Below are positions 53,969-63,922 of a DNA stretch of 64,000 nt, in pieces. Below the pieces are notes generated by a model. That model ran no database searches. It had not been told where the DNA came from and worked only from the letters and a program-made list of their open reading frames with translations. Origin of the DNA: Bacteroides uniformis (GTDB lineage Bacteria; Bacteroidota; Bacteroidia; Bacteroidales; Bacteroidaceae). Made by a program: the position numbers and the translations under genes. The number at the start of each line of letters is the position of its first letter. Positions within the stretch are counted from its first letter, which is position 1. The stretch spans positions 2,927,501 to 2,991,500 of the forward strand of contig NZ_CP102263.1 in the NCBI RefSeq assembly GCF_025147485.1, in the 5' to 3' direction.

Positions 53969-55627
53969 TTATCCTTTGGCCTCCTGATACAAGAAGCGTT
54001 TGATAGATTTCTTCGGCGTTTTTTCAAATTCTTCAGGATAGATTTTCATTTTGAATATCTGGCTGTATGCGGGCAGTTCTGCATTCAGTGCCACACGGTT
54101 TTCCTCCATGACGCGTTCGATGTCGTCATTGTTCAGCCCATGGGCAAAGGCATCATCGAAGTCGGGGTAAACCAGACCTACCAGTTTCTCATTCTGCTGC
54201 ACGATGATGCTTTCGGCTACATACGGCATATTGTTCAGTTTGTCTTCTATCTCTTCCGGGTAGATATTCTGACCGCTCGGACCAAGGAGCATGTTCTTGC
54301 TGCGTCCCTTGATGCTTACGTTGCCTTCGGCATCCATCAGGGCAAGGTCTCCGGTGTGCAGCCAGCCGTCTTTGTCGAGTACCTGTACGGTGGCCTCGTC
54401 GTTCTTGTAGTAACCCAGCATGACATTGGGACCACGGCAGACAATCTCTCCCGGAATGTTTTCGGGATCGGATGATAGGATTTTCACCTCCATACGCGGT
54501 GCGGCCTTTCCGCAAGAACCGGGTTTGAAGCGGGTCCAATCCTCGTAACAGATGATGGGGCCGCATTCCGTCATTCCATAGCCTACCGTATAGGGGAAAT
54601 CTATCATCTTTAAGAACTGCTCCACTTCCTGGTTGAAGGCAGCTCCTCCTACAATGATTTCTGCAAAGTTTCCGCCAAAGGCTTGAATCATTTGTTCGCG
54701 TACGGTCGCCTTTATCTTGTCATTGATGATGGGTACTTTCAGCAACAGCTTCATGGCGGGAGTTTCCAGCTTGGGCAGTACGCTCTTCTTTATAATCTTT
54801 TCGATAATGAGCGGAACAGCCACAATCAGGTTAGGCTTCACTTCGGTGAAAGCCTGGAAAATGATTTTGGGGCTGGGCATACGAGTGAGGAAGAATATGT
54901 GGCAACCTACGGCGAATTCATACAGAAACTCGAATGCAAGTCCGTACATATGTGCCATTGGCAGCATGGAGACAATCTTGTCACCGGCTTTCAGCGGCAA
55001 TACTTCGAAAGCAAAAGTGGTGTTTGACCAAAGGCTGCGGTAGGGCAGCATCACTCCTTTGGAGTAACTGGTGGTGCCGGATGTATAGTTGATGACCGCC
55101 AGTTCGTCGGGCTGGTCCTTGTGATAACTGACATGCTCCTTGCGGAAGTTCTTGGGGTATTTCTTACCGAACATTTCGTTGAGATGTTCGCGGGCATAGT
55201 CCAACTTTTCGCTGCGGGAGACAAGAATGTAGAAGTCTGCCATCATCATGATGCCCTCCAGCAGCGGCATGGCACTTTCGTTGAGGTTTTCCCAAACCTG
55301 GTCGCCTACGAAAAGCAGTTTGGCTTCGGAATGGTTCACGATGTTGTGTACATTGTCTGCCTTGAACTCGTGAAGGATGGGGACGATTACCGCACCGTAG
55401 GTCAATGTTGCGAGGAACGTTACGCCCCAGTGGGAACTGTTGCGGCCACAGACGGCAATCTTATCGCCTTTCTTGATGCCGCTTGCCTCGAAAATGATAT
55501 GCAGCTTTTCTATTTTGCGGGCTACGTCCTTATATTGTAGGGTTGCTCCCTTATAGTCGGTCAGAGCGTCTAAATCCCAATTTTCCTTTATGCTATTCTC
55601 TATATAGGCGATAAAACTTTGTTCCAT
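53969..55627 (-). CDS. AMP-dependent long-chain acyl-CoA synthetase
   Basis: A 552-residue adenylate-forming enzyme that activates fatty acids to acyl-CoA. Motifs: phosphate loop INYTSGTTSYSKGVMLP near residue 187, YGMTECGPIICYED near 330 and GWLHTGDLALMDAEG near 410, and the C-terminal Lys in KTPKKSIKRF. It has a perfect promoter of its own. Confidence 0.93.
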   Translation of the reverse strand: MEQSFIAYIENSIKENWDLDALTDYKGATLQYKDVARKIEKLHIIFEASGIKKGDKIAVCGRNSSHWGVTFLATLTYGAVIVPILHEFKADNVHNIVNHSEAKLLFVGDQVWENLNESAMPLLEGIMMMADFYILVSRSEKLDYAREHLNEMFGKKYPKNFRKEHVSYHKDQPDELAVINYTSGTTSYSKGVMLPYRSLWSNTTFAFEVLPLKAGDKIVSMLPMAHMYGLAFEFLYEFAVGCHIFFLTRMPSPKIIFQAFTEVKPNLIVAVPLIIEKIIKKSVLPKLETPAMKLLLKVPIINDKIKATVREQMIQAFGGNFAEIIVGGAAFNQEVEQFLKMIDFPYTVGYGMTECGPIICYEDWTRFKPGSCGKAAPRMEVKILSSDPENIPGEIVCRGPNVMLGYYKNDEATVQVLDKDGWLHTGDLALMDAEGNVSIKGRSKNMLLGPSGQNIYPEEIEDKLNNMPYVAESIIVQQNEKLVGLVYPDFDDAFAHGLNNDDIERVMEENRVALNAELPAYSQIFKMKIYPEEFEKTPKKSIKRFLYQEAKG

Positions 55628-55659
55628 GATATTAATTGCACATTTGGTTGAAAATTGTG

Positions 55660-55690
55660 CAAATATAAGGGTTTATATATAGAAAGCAAA
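55660..55690 (-). promoter_or_regulatory. Promoter of the acyl-CoA synthetase gene
   Basis: On the minus strand TTTG at 55690-55687, 19 nt, TATATTTG at 55667-55660; the ATG is 33 nt downstream. A full Bacteroides consensus. Confidence 0.8.
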
Positions 55691-55727
55691 CTTTTATAGG
55701 GAAAATAGTTTTTATGGCGGCTATTTG

Positions 55728-57695
55728 CTAAAACTCGACAGTTATACCTAAAGTAGGCAGGATAGTGCCGCTTTCCTGCTTGAGGTATTTCATTTTATAG
55801 CGCTGTTCGGCAACAGGAGCGGACGGATTTTCGATGATGCCCGTACTCATTATCACATCCGGCTGCTTCAGTTTGTTGCCGGTGACACCGTAATCGTTTC
55901 CTTTGCATGCCAACGGAATGTTGTCTTGGAGGGAAAGTGGCATACGGCTGTAACGCTTGAAGAAACCTTCTGCAGAAACCATGAACCGGTCTTGCAGGTG
56001 CCAGTCCAGACCGAGGCTGCTTTCAAAGACCTGCATGTACTTCAGGTTTTTGTTGAGATATTGCCCTTCATTGTCTTTATATCCCAAAGCGGTGTAGGGA
56101 GGCAATTGGTGGTAGAGGCCGGTACTTCCGCTCAGGGTCCATTGTTCCGAGAGTTTGTAGGATGCAGAGAGGCGTGGGGAGAACTGTTTCCATAGCTGCC
56201 GCATCTTTCGGTTGTAAGTGTTGCCATCCATACGGATACCGGCAGAAAGGGCCAGACGCTTGTCGGCGGTGGTATAGTTGGAAGAGAAGAAAGCCCCCCA
56301 GCCGAAGATGTTGAGTGAGGTTTCGTAGATGGAAAGCGTACCCGAATGACTGCCGTATAGTCTTTGCCTGCTGTGGTTTGTATAGATGGAGTTGTTCAGT
56401 TCTGCTCCTTCTTTTAGGGTCCATGCTCCCAAGCGCGTTTGGTTTTCGAAACGCAGGGTGGTCTTTTGTTCTGTGGAGCGTAGGCGCAGGGTCAGGTTGT
56501 CTTCGGAAGAGTCATCGTTGTTGCGGTATTTCAGATTGCGGTTGTTCAGGTAGTTATGGCTCAGTATAAGGGATTGTACGTGCCTTCCATTGTAGTGTCT
56601 GTAAGAGGCTCCGAGAGTGAATGTTTCCTGATGGATAGTGGGGAGATAGCTGAGCAGATATTCGGCATCTTCTCCTTTTTCATCGGTATTCAGTTTCATC
56701 TTGTCAATGCCTGCAAGACCAAGCAGGGTCAGCTCGCTGTGCTCGTTGAAACGGGTTTTTGTTTTGAATTGTCCGTCAATGAAATTGGGCAGGAAGGGCA
56801 GTCCCAAAGCCTTGAACAAAAGTTGCAGGTAGGACTGGCGTGCGGAGAACAGATAAGTGGTGCGCTGCCCCAGATGGCCTGCTCCGCTGAGCGAGACTTC
56901 CGATGCGCCGATGGTGGCTTTGAACGCCTGCTTGTCCGGATTTCCGTCCTTGAGGCGGAAGTCGAGGACGGAACTCAAGGCTCCGGAGCGGTTGGCGGGG
57001 AAGGCGCCTGTATAAAATGTAATCTCGCGTATCAGGTCGGCATTGACAATACTTACCGGTCCTCCGGATGCACCCTGAGTGGCAAAGTGGTTGATGTTGG
57101 GGATTTCGATGCCATCCATATAAAAGCGGTTTTCGGAAGGAGAACCGCCCCGAACAATCAAGTCGTTGCGATAGCCGATGGGAGAGAAAGAGACGCCGGG
57201 ATAGGAGCGTACGATGCGCGAAACATCCCGGTTGGCTCCGGGACTTTTCTCTATTTCCTGCAAGCCGATGATACGCATGCTGACCGGGCTTTCGATACTT
57301 CGCCGGAAGGGAGAAGGCACCACCACTACTGTGTTCAGCAGATTGGCATCCTCTTCCATCTCTATCTCGATGAACGGGGTTGAGGCTGAAACAATATATT
57401 CGGGGGTGGAAACAGTCTGGTATCCTATGCAGGATGCCTCAAGGCTATAGATGCCCGGAGGTACCTGCTCTATCTTGAATGTGCCGAGTGAATCGGTGGA
57501 TGCCCCTTTCCCGGGGATGCCGGCAACGAAAACGTTGGCGTAGGCCACGGGTTGTCTGGACTGTCTGTCGATGACTTTGCCGCGAACGGAATAGGTCACG
57601 GGAGCTATCATGGCATTCATGGTTGGGCTGATACCTGATAAAAGTATCAGCAATATAAACAATACAGTTCCCACCTTGTACCGTATGGCATTCAT
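55728..57695 (-). CDS. TonB-dependent receptor with carboxypeptidase-regulatory domain
   Basis: A 655-residue outer-membrane receptor: signal peptide, carboxypeptidase-regulatory domain (residues about 35-115, VRGKVIDRQSRQPVAYANVFV), plug (about 130-235, NRDVSRIVRSYPGV, DLIVRGGSPSENRFYMDGIEIP) and a rather short barrel ending GTILPTLGITVEF. It is 20 nt after fcl2, so it may be co-transcribed with the second fucose set. Ligand unknown. Confidence 0.88.
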   Translation of the reverse strand: MNAIRYKVGTVLFILLILLSGISPTMNAMIAPVTYSVRGKVIDRQSRQPVAYANVFVAGIPGKGASTDSLGTFKIEQVPPGIYSLEASCIGYQTVSTPEYIVSASTPFIEIEMEEDANLLNTVVVVPSPFRRSIESPVSMRIIGLQEIEKSPGANRDVSRIVRSYPGVSFSPIGYRNDLIVRGGSPSENRFYMDGIEIPNINHFATQGASGGPVSIVNADLIREITFYTGAFPANRSGALSSVLDFRLKDGNPDKQAFKATIGASEVSLSGAGHLGQRTTYLFSARQSYLQLLFKALGLPFLPNFIDGQFKTKTRFNEHSELTLLGLAGIDKMKLNTDEKGEDAEYLLSYLPTIHQETFTLGASYRHYNGRHVQSLILSHNYLNNRNLKYRNNDDSSEDNLTLRLRSTEQKTTLRFENQTRLGAWTLKEGAELNNSIYTNHSRQRLYGSHSGTLSIYETSLNIFGWGAFFSSNYTTADKRLALSAGIRMDGNTYNRKMRQLWKQFSPRLSASYKLSEQWTLSGSTGLYHQLPPYTALGYKDNEGQYLNKNLKYMQVFESSLGLDWHLQDRFMVSAEGFFKRYSRMPLSLQDNIPLACKGNDYGVTGNKLKQPDVIMSTGIIENPSAPVAEQRYKMKYLKQESGTILPTLGITVEF

Positions 57696-57715
57696 GGCTA
57701 ATCAGACGTCACTAA

Positions 57716-58792
57716 TTACTTTCCCAAGTACCATCGGTACATGCGTTGCACACCTTCCTCGATATCAATCTTATGATGCCATCCCAATGCATGTAACTTA
57801 CCGGGATCGGTCAGTTTGCGCATGGTGCCGTCGGGTTTGGAAGTGTCGAAGGTCAACCGGCCCTGATAGCCTACGGTGTTGACAATCAGCTCTGCCAACT
57901 GGCGGATAGTGATTTCCTTGCCCGTACCGATATTGATGTGACAGTTGCGGATTTCCTTGTCGTCCGGCTCGAAGGTATCTTTGAAGTCGACGTGTTCCAT
58001 GACGAAGACGCTGGCATCTGCCATCTCCTCGCTCCAGAGGAATTCGCGCAAGGGGGTGCCGGTACCCCATAATCTCACTTCTTCTTCGCTGATGCCGTAT
58101 TTCCGGAGGATATTCAGAATGTCTTCTTTGCTGCTGTCGCCGTTGATGCCTTCCACCGGACGCAGGTTCATGTCGTGACGTACGGCATCCCAGTCGCCTT
58201 GTTTCAGGCAGTGGGCGAGGTGTATCTTGCGTATCATGGCAGGGAGCACGTGGCTGCGTTCCAGGTCGAAGTTGTCGTTGGGACCGTAAAGGTTGGTGGG
58301 CATCACGGCAATGTAGTTCGTACCGTATTGAAGATTGAAGCTTTCGCACATTTTCAGTCCGGCTATTTTGGCGATGGCATAGGGCTCGTTCGTGTATTCC
58401 AGCGGAGAAGTGAGGAGTGCGTCTTCTTTCATCGGCTGTTCGGCATCACGGGGATAGATGCAGGTGCTGCCAAGAAAGAGAAGTTTTTTCACTCCGTGGC
58501 GGAAGCTTTCGCCGATGACGTTCTGTTGTATCTGCAGGTTCTTGTAGATGAAATCGGCACGGTAGATACTGTTGGCCATAATGCCACCCACAAAGGCGGC
58601 GGCAAGGAATACATATTCGGGCTGCTCCTCGTCGAAGAAGCGGCGTACGGCAACTCCGTCGAGCAGATCGAGTTCTGTGTGGGTCTTGCCGATGAGATTG
58701 GTGTATCCTTTCTCCTCAAGATTTTTCCAGATGGCAGAACCTACCAGTCCCCGGTGGCCTGCTACATATATTTTGGCATTTTTGTCTAACAT
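57716..58792 (-). CDS. fcl: GDP-L-fucose synthase (second copy)
   Basis: A 358-residue SDR enzyme, start ATG 58792 (MLDKNAKIYVAGHRG; the frame is open to 58822, where it would overlap gmd2). Same motifs as the capsule copy: AGHRGLVGSAIW, GSTCIYP and YAIAK. Very similar to 11510-12610 over its full length. It lies 26 nt after the second gmd. Confidence 0.95.
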   Translation of the reverse strand: MLDKNAKIYVAGHRGLVGSAIWKNLEEKGYTNLIGKTHTELDLLDGVAVRRFFDEEQPEYVFLAAAFVGGIMANSIYRADFIYKNLQIQQNVIGESFRHGVKKLLFLGSTCIYPRDAEQPMKEDALLTSPLEYTNEPYAIAKIAGLKMCESFNLQYGTNYIAVMPTNLYGPNDNFDLERSHVLPAMIRKIHLAHCLKQGDWDAVRHDMNLRPVEGINGDSSKEDILNILRKYGISEEEVRLWGTGTPLREFLWSEEMADASVFVMEHVDFKDTFEPDDKEIRNCHINIGTGKEITIRQLAELIVNTVGYQGRLTFDTSKPDGTMRKLTDPGKLHALGWHHKIDIEEGVQRMYRWYLGK

Positions 58793-58818
58793 TGTTGTCT
58801 GAAAGTTTAATTGTTCAT

Positions 58819-59895
58819 TCAAAGCTCTTTGCTTCTTAAATACAGTTTCTTCACAAATTTCATGTCGTGCTCTGCCATGATGCGTACCAACTCTTCAAAA
58901 CTGGTCTGCCTCGGATTCCATCCCAGCAGTGTTTTTGCTTTGGTGGGGTCGCCCAGCAATTGTTCCACTTCGGCAGGCCGGAAATATTTGGGGTCGACTT
59001 CCACGAGGACTTTTCCGGTCTGTGTGTCGATACCCTTCTCGTCCACTCCCTGGCCTTCCCAGCGCAGAGTGATGCCTACCTCCCGGAATGCCAGTGTCGC
59101 AAATTCGCGTACGGTATGCATTTCTCCGGTGGCAATGACGAAGTCTTCGGGGGTGTCGTGCTGCAGGATGAGCCACATGCACTCGATGTAGTCTTTGGCA
59201 TATCCCCAGTCGCGCCGGGCATCCAGATTGCCCAGATACAGCTTGTCCTGGAAGCCTTGGGCGATGCGGGCAGCCGCCAGTGTGATTTTTCTTGTCACGA
59301 AGGTTTCACCTCGGCGTTCGCTCTCGTGGTTGAAGAGTATGCCGTTTACAGCAAACATGCCATAGCTTTCGCGGTAGTTCTTTGTAATCCAAAAGCCATA
59401 CTGTTTGGCTACGCCATAGGGGCTGCGGGGATAGAACGGGGTCGTTTCGCTTTGCGGCACTTCCTGCACTTTTCCGAAGAGCTCGGAAGTGGAGGCCTGG
59501 TAGATGCGTGTCTTCTTTTCCATACCGAGAATGCGTACGGCTTCGAGCATGCGCAGGGTGCCTACGGCATCGGTTTCGGCGGTATATTCGGGCACGTCGA
59601 AGGATACTTTGACATGGCTTTGAGCGGCAAGGTTATATATTTCGTCCGGCTGCACACTCTGGATGATACGGATGAGAGAGCTGGAGTCTGTCATGTCTCC
59701 ATAGTGCAGGTTAATGGTACGTTTCTGTTTCATGTCGCGTACCCACTCATCGAAGTAGAGGTGTTCGATGCGGCCGGTGTTGAAAGAGGAAGAGCGACGC
59801 AGGATACCGTGCACTTCATATCCTTTCTGCAGGAGGAATTCGGCAAGGAACGAGCCGTCCTGCCCGGTAATGCCGGAGATAAGGGCTTTCTTCAT
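58819..59895 (-). CDS. gmd: GDP-mannose 4,6-dehydratase (second copy)
   Basis: A 358-residue SDR enzyme: [16 protein letters not shown] (residues 7-22), [15 protein letters not shown] and catalytic YGVAK. Nearly collinear with the capsule-locus copy. With fcl it forms a stand-alone GDP-fucose synthesis unit outside the phase-variable locus, likely serving constant needs such as protein O-fucosylation or other glycans. Confidence 0.95.
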   Translation of the reverse strand: MKKALISGITGQDGSFLAEFLLQKGYEVHGILRRSSSFNTGRIEHLYFDEWVRDMKQKRTINLHYGDMTDSSSLIRIIQSVQPDEIYNLAAQSHVKVSFDVPEYTAETDAVGTLRMLEAVRILGMEKKTRIYQASTSELFGKVQEVPQSETTPFYPRSPYGVAKQYGFWITKNYRESYGMFAVNGILFNHESERRGETFVTRKITLAAARIAQGFQDKLYLGNLDARRDWGYAKDYIECMWLILQHDTPEDFVIATGEMHTVREFATLAFREVGITLRWEGQGVDEKGIDTQTGKVLVEVDPKYFRPAEVEQLLGDPTKAKTLLGWNPRQTSFEELVRIMAEHDMKFVKKLYLRSKEL

Positions 59896-59969
59896 AATGT
59901 ATGCTTCTTGTTATTATGTCTTTTCGGACTGCAATATTCGTTATTTTCCACGAGATAGCAAAATATAAA

Positions 59970-60810
59970 CTATTTCTTTCCCATCACTTTGTCGATAATC
60001 AGTGCGATTGCCCCGTCGCCCGTCACATTGCAGGCAGTACCGAAGCTGTCCATCGCTATGTATAGTGCAATCATCAGCGCTTGTGCCGACTCGTCGAAGC
60101 CCAGCATGGATTGCAGGATGCCCAGTGATGCCATGATGGCGCCTCCCGGTACCCCGGGAGCGGCTACCATAGTGATGCCCAGCATGAAGATAAATCCTGC
60201 AAATAGAGGGAAATCATGGGGCATGCCTTGCATTATCATCAGTGCCAGGGCGCATGCCACAATCTTCAATGTGCTGCCCGACAGATGGATGGTGGCGCAA
60301 AGTGGGATGACGAATCCGGCAATATCGGCAGAGACGCCGTTCTTCCGACTTTGCTCTTTTCAGATGAGCCAGGCCCAGCCCCAGTGTGAAGGCAAGTACG
60401 AGTGCGGTCATAACATTCATCAAGGGCGGGATACCCACGGAAAAATAGGGAAGAATGCCTTGAGACTCACTGACTTCTTCTAACGGCACCCCGGTTTCTA
60501 TGAGGGAAGGAAATACCGCCATACCGGTGAAATAGGAGAGAAAGCCGGAGAATAAGGTAGCTCCGTAAGCAATGAGCGCCGTGACGACCAGCATCCGTCC
60601 GGCTCCTTTGCCGATGTCGGCAATGGCAATCGTGACCAGTCCCACAATGATGAGGGGGATGGAGAAGTTCAGGAATTCACTGAAAATGGCATTGAATGTT
60701 ACGAACAGCCGTACCAGCGAAGCCGGTAGGAAATTTCCGAAAAGTATACCTAAGATAATGGCAATGATGATGCGTGGCAATAGTCCGATGTGGAAGTTCT
60801 TCATGAGCAT
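59970..60810 (-). pseudogene. Dicarboxylate/amino acid:cation symporter, internally deleted
   Basis: Two adjoining parts of one symporter of the DAACS (GltP) family. The first (ATG 60810) runs through residue 151 (LGLGLAHLK at about 60360) and then leaves the family frame. The second part reads in another frame from EQSRKNGVSADIAGFVIPLCATIHLSGST through to 59970. Members have about 390 residues; these parts give about 280, so around 105-115 residues are missing at the junction near 60358-60362, and the frame is broken. It is therefore a pseudogene made by an internal deletion, not a simple frameshift. Confidence 0.85.
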
Positions 60811-60926
60811 TGGTTTTCTGTCTGGTTGAAAAATAGGCTTTCGCTGACAAAAGTACTATTTTATTTTCGTAATTCATACGAACAAATGCTGTTAGCATTT
60901 TGTTTCCATATAAAGACAAAATTTAC

Positions 60927-62408
60927 ATGAATATGAAGAATTTAAATAAAACAGACATTGGACTTATCGGTCTGGCAGTTATGGGCGAGAATTTGGCCCT
61001 CAATATGGCAGATAAGGGATGGAATGTTTCGGTATATAATCGTACGGTTCCGGGAGTGGAAGAAGGGGTGGTGGAACGTTTTGTGAACGGCCGCGCCAAA
61101 GGGAAAAAAATTGAAGGCTATACAGATATAGCCGAATTTGTAACTTCCATTGCCATACCCCGCAAAATAATGATGATGGTTCGTGCCGGCAGTGCGGTGG
61201 ATGAACTGATGGAACAGCTGTTTCCCCATTTGTCCGAAGGGGATATCCTGATTGACGGTGGTAATTCCAATTATGAGGACACCAACCGGCGTGTGGCATT
61301 GGCCGAAAAGAAAGGCTTCCGTTTTGTGGGAGCTGGAGTTTCCGGTGGAGAGGAAGGAGCGCTGAACGGCGCGTCTATCATGCCCGGAGGATCTGAAAGT
61401 GCCTGGCCTGAGGTGAAGCCTATCCTGCAGAGTATTGCGGCAAAAGCATCTGACGGTACTCCGTGCTGCCAGTGGATTGGTCCTGCCGGTTCCGGTCATT
61501 TCGTCAAGATGATACATAACGGTATCGAATATGGAGATATGCAGCTTATTGCCGAAGCTTATTGGGTGATGAAGAATCTGCTTGGTCTGGACAATGGACA
61601 GATGGCAGAAATCTTTGCTGATTGGAATGAGGGTAAGTTGCGTAGCTATCTCATTGAAATTACCGCCAACATACTGCGTCATAAGGACAAATCAGGAGGT
61701 TACCTGATAGATAAGATATTGGATACCGCCGGACAGAAAGGTACGGGCAAGTGGTCCGTTATCAATGCGATGGAGCTGGGCATGCCGTTGGGGCTGATTG
61801 CTACGGCTGTGTTCGAACGTAGTTTGTCGGCACAGAAGGGCTTGCGTGAAACGGCTTCCAAGCAATTTGTATGCCGACGCTCGCAGGCGGTGTACAACAA
61901 GTCGGAGATGGTGAAGGATATCTATTCCGCACTCTATGCTTCCAAATTAGTGTCATATGCTCAGGGATTCGCCGTGTTGCAGCGTGCATCCGACGCTTTT
62001 GCCTGGAACCTCGATTTGGCATCCATCGCACGCATGTGGCGGGGCGGCTGCATCATCCGTAGTATTTTCCTGAACGACATAGCTACGGCTTTCGAGGCAA
62101 AAGACAAGCCCAAACATCTGCTGTTGGCTCCTTATTTCAAAAATGAAATGCAGCTGTTGCTTTCCGGCTGGAAACATCTGGTGGCACAATCCATGAAAGA
62201 GGAACTTCCGGTGCCTGCATTCTCGTCCGCCTTGAATTATTTCTATTCGCTGGTGTCTGCCAAGTTGCCTGCCAATATGATTCAGGCGCAACGTGACTAT
62301 TTTGGTGCGCATACCTTTGAAAGGACAGACGAGTTGCGTGGACAGTTTTTCCATGAAAATTGGACGGGACACGGAGGAGATACGAAATCGGGTACGTACA
62401 ATGTGTGA
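60927..62408 (+). CDS. gnd: 6-phosphogluconate dehydrogenase (decarboxylating)
   Basis: A 493-residue enzyme (start ATG 60927, MNMKNLNKTDIGL; TTG at 60900 is a weaker choice). NADP loop GLIGLAVMGENLAL near residue 11, VGAGVSGGEEGA near 135, and the catalytic GHFVKMIHNGIEYGDMQ near 190. It makes ribulose 5-phosphate and NADPH. First gene of the gnd-zwf-pgl operon. Confidence 0.96.
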   Translation: MNMKNLNKTDIGLIGLAVMGENLALNMADKGWNVSVYNRTVPGVEEGVVERFVNGRAKGKKIEGYTDIAEFVTSIAIPRKIMMMVRAGSAVDELMEQLFPHLSEGDILIDGGNSNYEDTNRRVALAEKKGFRFVGAGVSGGEEGALNGASIMPGGSESAWPEVKPILQSIAAKASDGTPCCQWIGPAGSGHFVKMIHNGIEYGDMQLIAEAYWVMKNLLGLDNGQMAEIFADWNEGKLRSYLIEITANILRHKDKSGGYLIDKILDTAGQKGTGKWSVINAMELGMPLGLIATAVFERSLSAQKGLRETASKQFVCRRSQAVYNKSEMVKDIYSALYASKLVSYAQGFAVLQRASDAFAWNLDLASIARMWRGGCIIRSIFLNDIATAFEAKDKPKHLLLAPYFKNEMQLLLSGWKHLVAQSMKEELPVPAFSSALNYFYSLVSAKLPANMIQAQRDYFGAHTFERTDELRGQFFHENWTGHGGDTKSGTYNV

Positions 62409-62410
62409 GA

Positions 62411-62422
62411 AAGGGGGAGAAG
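62411..62422 (+). promoter_or_regulatory. Shine-Dalgarno-like purine tract before zwf
   Basis: AAGGGGGAGAAG lies directly before ATG 62423 in the 14-nt gap after gnd. Strong ribosome-binding sites are rare in Bacteroidota; this one decides the zwf start. Confidence 0.5.
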
Positions 62423-63922
62423 ATGATGAATAAATTAGTGATTGTTATATTCGGCGCTTCGGGTGACTTGACGAAGCGCAAACTGATGCCGGCGCTCTAT
62501 ACTTTATATAGTGGCGGGCGGTTGCCGGAAGGATTCTCCATTCTGGGGATAGGACGCACCGAGTATACGGATGCCCGTTACCAAGAATATATAATGAGTG
62601 AATTGAGTAAGTTCGTAGCTTCCAAAGAGCAGGTGGAAGATAAAATGAGGGATTTTTGCAGCCATCTGCATTACCAGACATTGGATCCCGCCGAGGTTGA
62701 AGGCTATCATCTGCTGGACGGACGTTTACAAGAGTTTACCGGTGAGCAGAAACCGGACAACCTGCTGTTCTATCTGGCTACTCCACCTTCCTTGTACGGT
62801 GTCATTCCCTTGCACTTGAAGGCGGCCGGTCTGAACCGTCCTGATACGCGTATCATCGTTGAAAAGCCGTTCGGTTACGATTTGGAGTCAGCCAGAAAGC
62901 TGAATAGCATTTATGCTTCCGTTTTCAAGGAGCATCAGATTTACCGCATCGACCATTTTTTGGGTAAGGAAACGGCGCAGAACATTCTCGCCTTCCGTTT
63001 TGCCAACGGAATCTTCGAACCGCTATGGAACCGTAATTATATAGACTATGTGGAGATTACAGCCGTAGAGAATCTGGGTATCGAAGGACGTGGCGGATTC
63101 TATGAAGGTGCCGGAGCCCTGCGCGATATGGTACAAAACCACCTCATACAGCTTGTGGCGCTCACTGCATTGGAACCGCCTGCCGTTTTCAATGCCGATA
63201 ATTTCCGCAACGAGGTGGTGAAGGTCTATGAGTCATTGGCTCCCTTGACAGAGGAGGATTTGGAGGAACACATTGTCCGCGGACAATATACGGCTTCGGG
63301 CTCGAAAGCCGGGTATAGGGAAGAGAAGAACGTGGCACCTGATTCGCGTACCGAAACGTATATTGCCATGAAAATCGGTATTAACAACTGGCGGTGGAAG
63401 GGTGTTCCTTTCTATATCCGTACCGGCAAACAAATGCCGACAAAGGTGACTGAGATTGTTGTACATTTCCGTGAGACGCCCCATCAGATGTTCCGTTGCG
63501 AGGGTGGACATTGTCCCCGCGCGAATAAGCTGATTCTCCGCCTGCAACCCAATGAAGGTATTGTGCTGAAATTCGGCATGAAGACTCCCGGACCCGGATT
63601 TGACGTGAAGCAGGTGATGATGGACTTCAGTTATGACCAGTTGGGCGGGTTGCCTACCGGCGATGCCTATGCCCGTCTGATAGAGGACTGCATACAAGGT
63701 GACCCTACACTCTTTACCCGCAGCGACGCGGTAGAGGCTTCATGGCGCTTTTTCGATCCCGTGTTGCGTTATTGGAAAGAGCATACGGATGCTCCTTTAT
63801 ATGGGTATCCCGTAGGTACGTGGGGACCTTTGGAAAGTGAAGCGATGATGCACGAACATGGTGCTGAGTGGACTAATCCGTGTAAGAATTTGACTAATAC
63901 AGATGAATATTGCGAGTTATGA
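62423..63922 (+). CDS. zwf: Glucose-6-phosphate 1-dehydrogenase
   Basis: A 499-residue enzyme. Start ATG 62423 (MMNKLVIVIFGASGDLTKRK) follows a purine-rich AAGGGGGAGAAG, unusual for Bacteroides, which supports this start over 62360, where the frame overlaps gnd. Motifs: GASGDLTKRKLMPALY, active-site YRIDHFLGKETAQN near residue 180. It oxidises glucose 6-phosphate to 6-phosphogluconolactone. Confidence 0.96.
   Translation: MMNKLVIVIFGASGDLTKRKLMPALYTLYSGGRLPEGFSILGIGRTEYTDARYQEYIMSELSKFVASKEQVEDKMRDFCSHLHYQTLDPAEVEGYHLLDGRLQEFTGEQKPDNLLFYLATPPSLYGVIPLHLKAAGLNRPDTRIIVEKPFGYDLESARKLNSIYASVFKEHQIYRIDHFLGKETAQNILAFRFANGIFEPLWNRNYIDYVEITAVENLGIEGRGGFYEGAGALRDMVQNHLIQLVALTALEPPAVFNADNFRNEVVKVYESLAPLTEEDLEEHIVRGQYTASGSKAGYREEKNVAPDSRTETYIAMKIGINNWRWKGVPFYIRTGKQMPTKVTEIVVHFRETPHQMFRCEGGHCPRANKLILRLQPNEGIVLKFGMKTPGPGFDVKQVMMDFSYDQLGGLPTGDAYARLIEDCIQGDPTLFTRSDAVEASWRFFDPVLRYWKEHTDAPLYGYPVGTWGPLESEAMMHEHGAEWTNPCKNLTNTDEYCEL

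Noticed and set aside
58867..59958. A 363-codon plus-strand frame opposite the second gmd.
   Set aside because: Shadow frame; gmd on the minus strand has all catalytic motifs.
60018..60034. A third match to the leader motif (GTCGCCCGTCACATTG) inside the symporter gene.
   Set aside because: It lies in conserved coding sequence (codons for NVTGDG) and is shorter, so it is probably coincidence.
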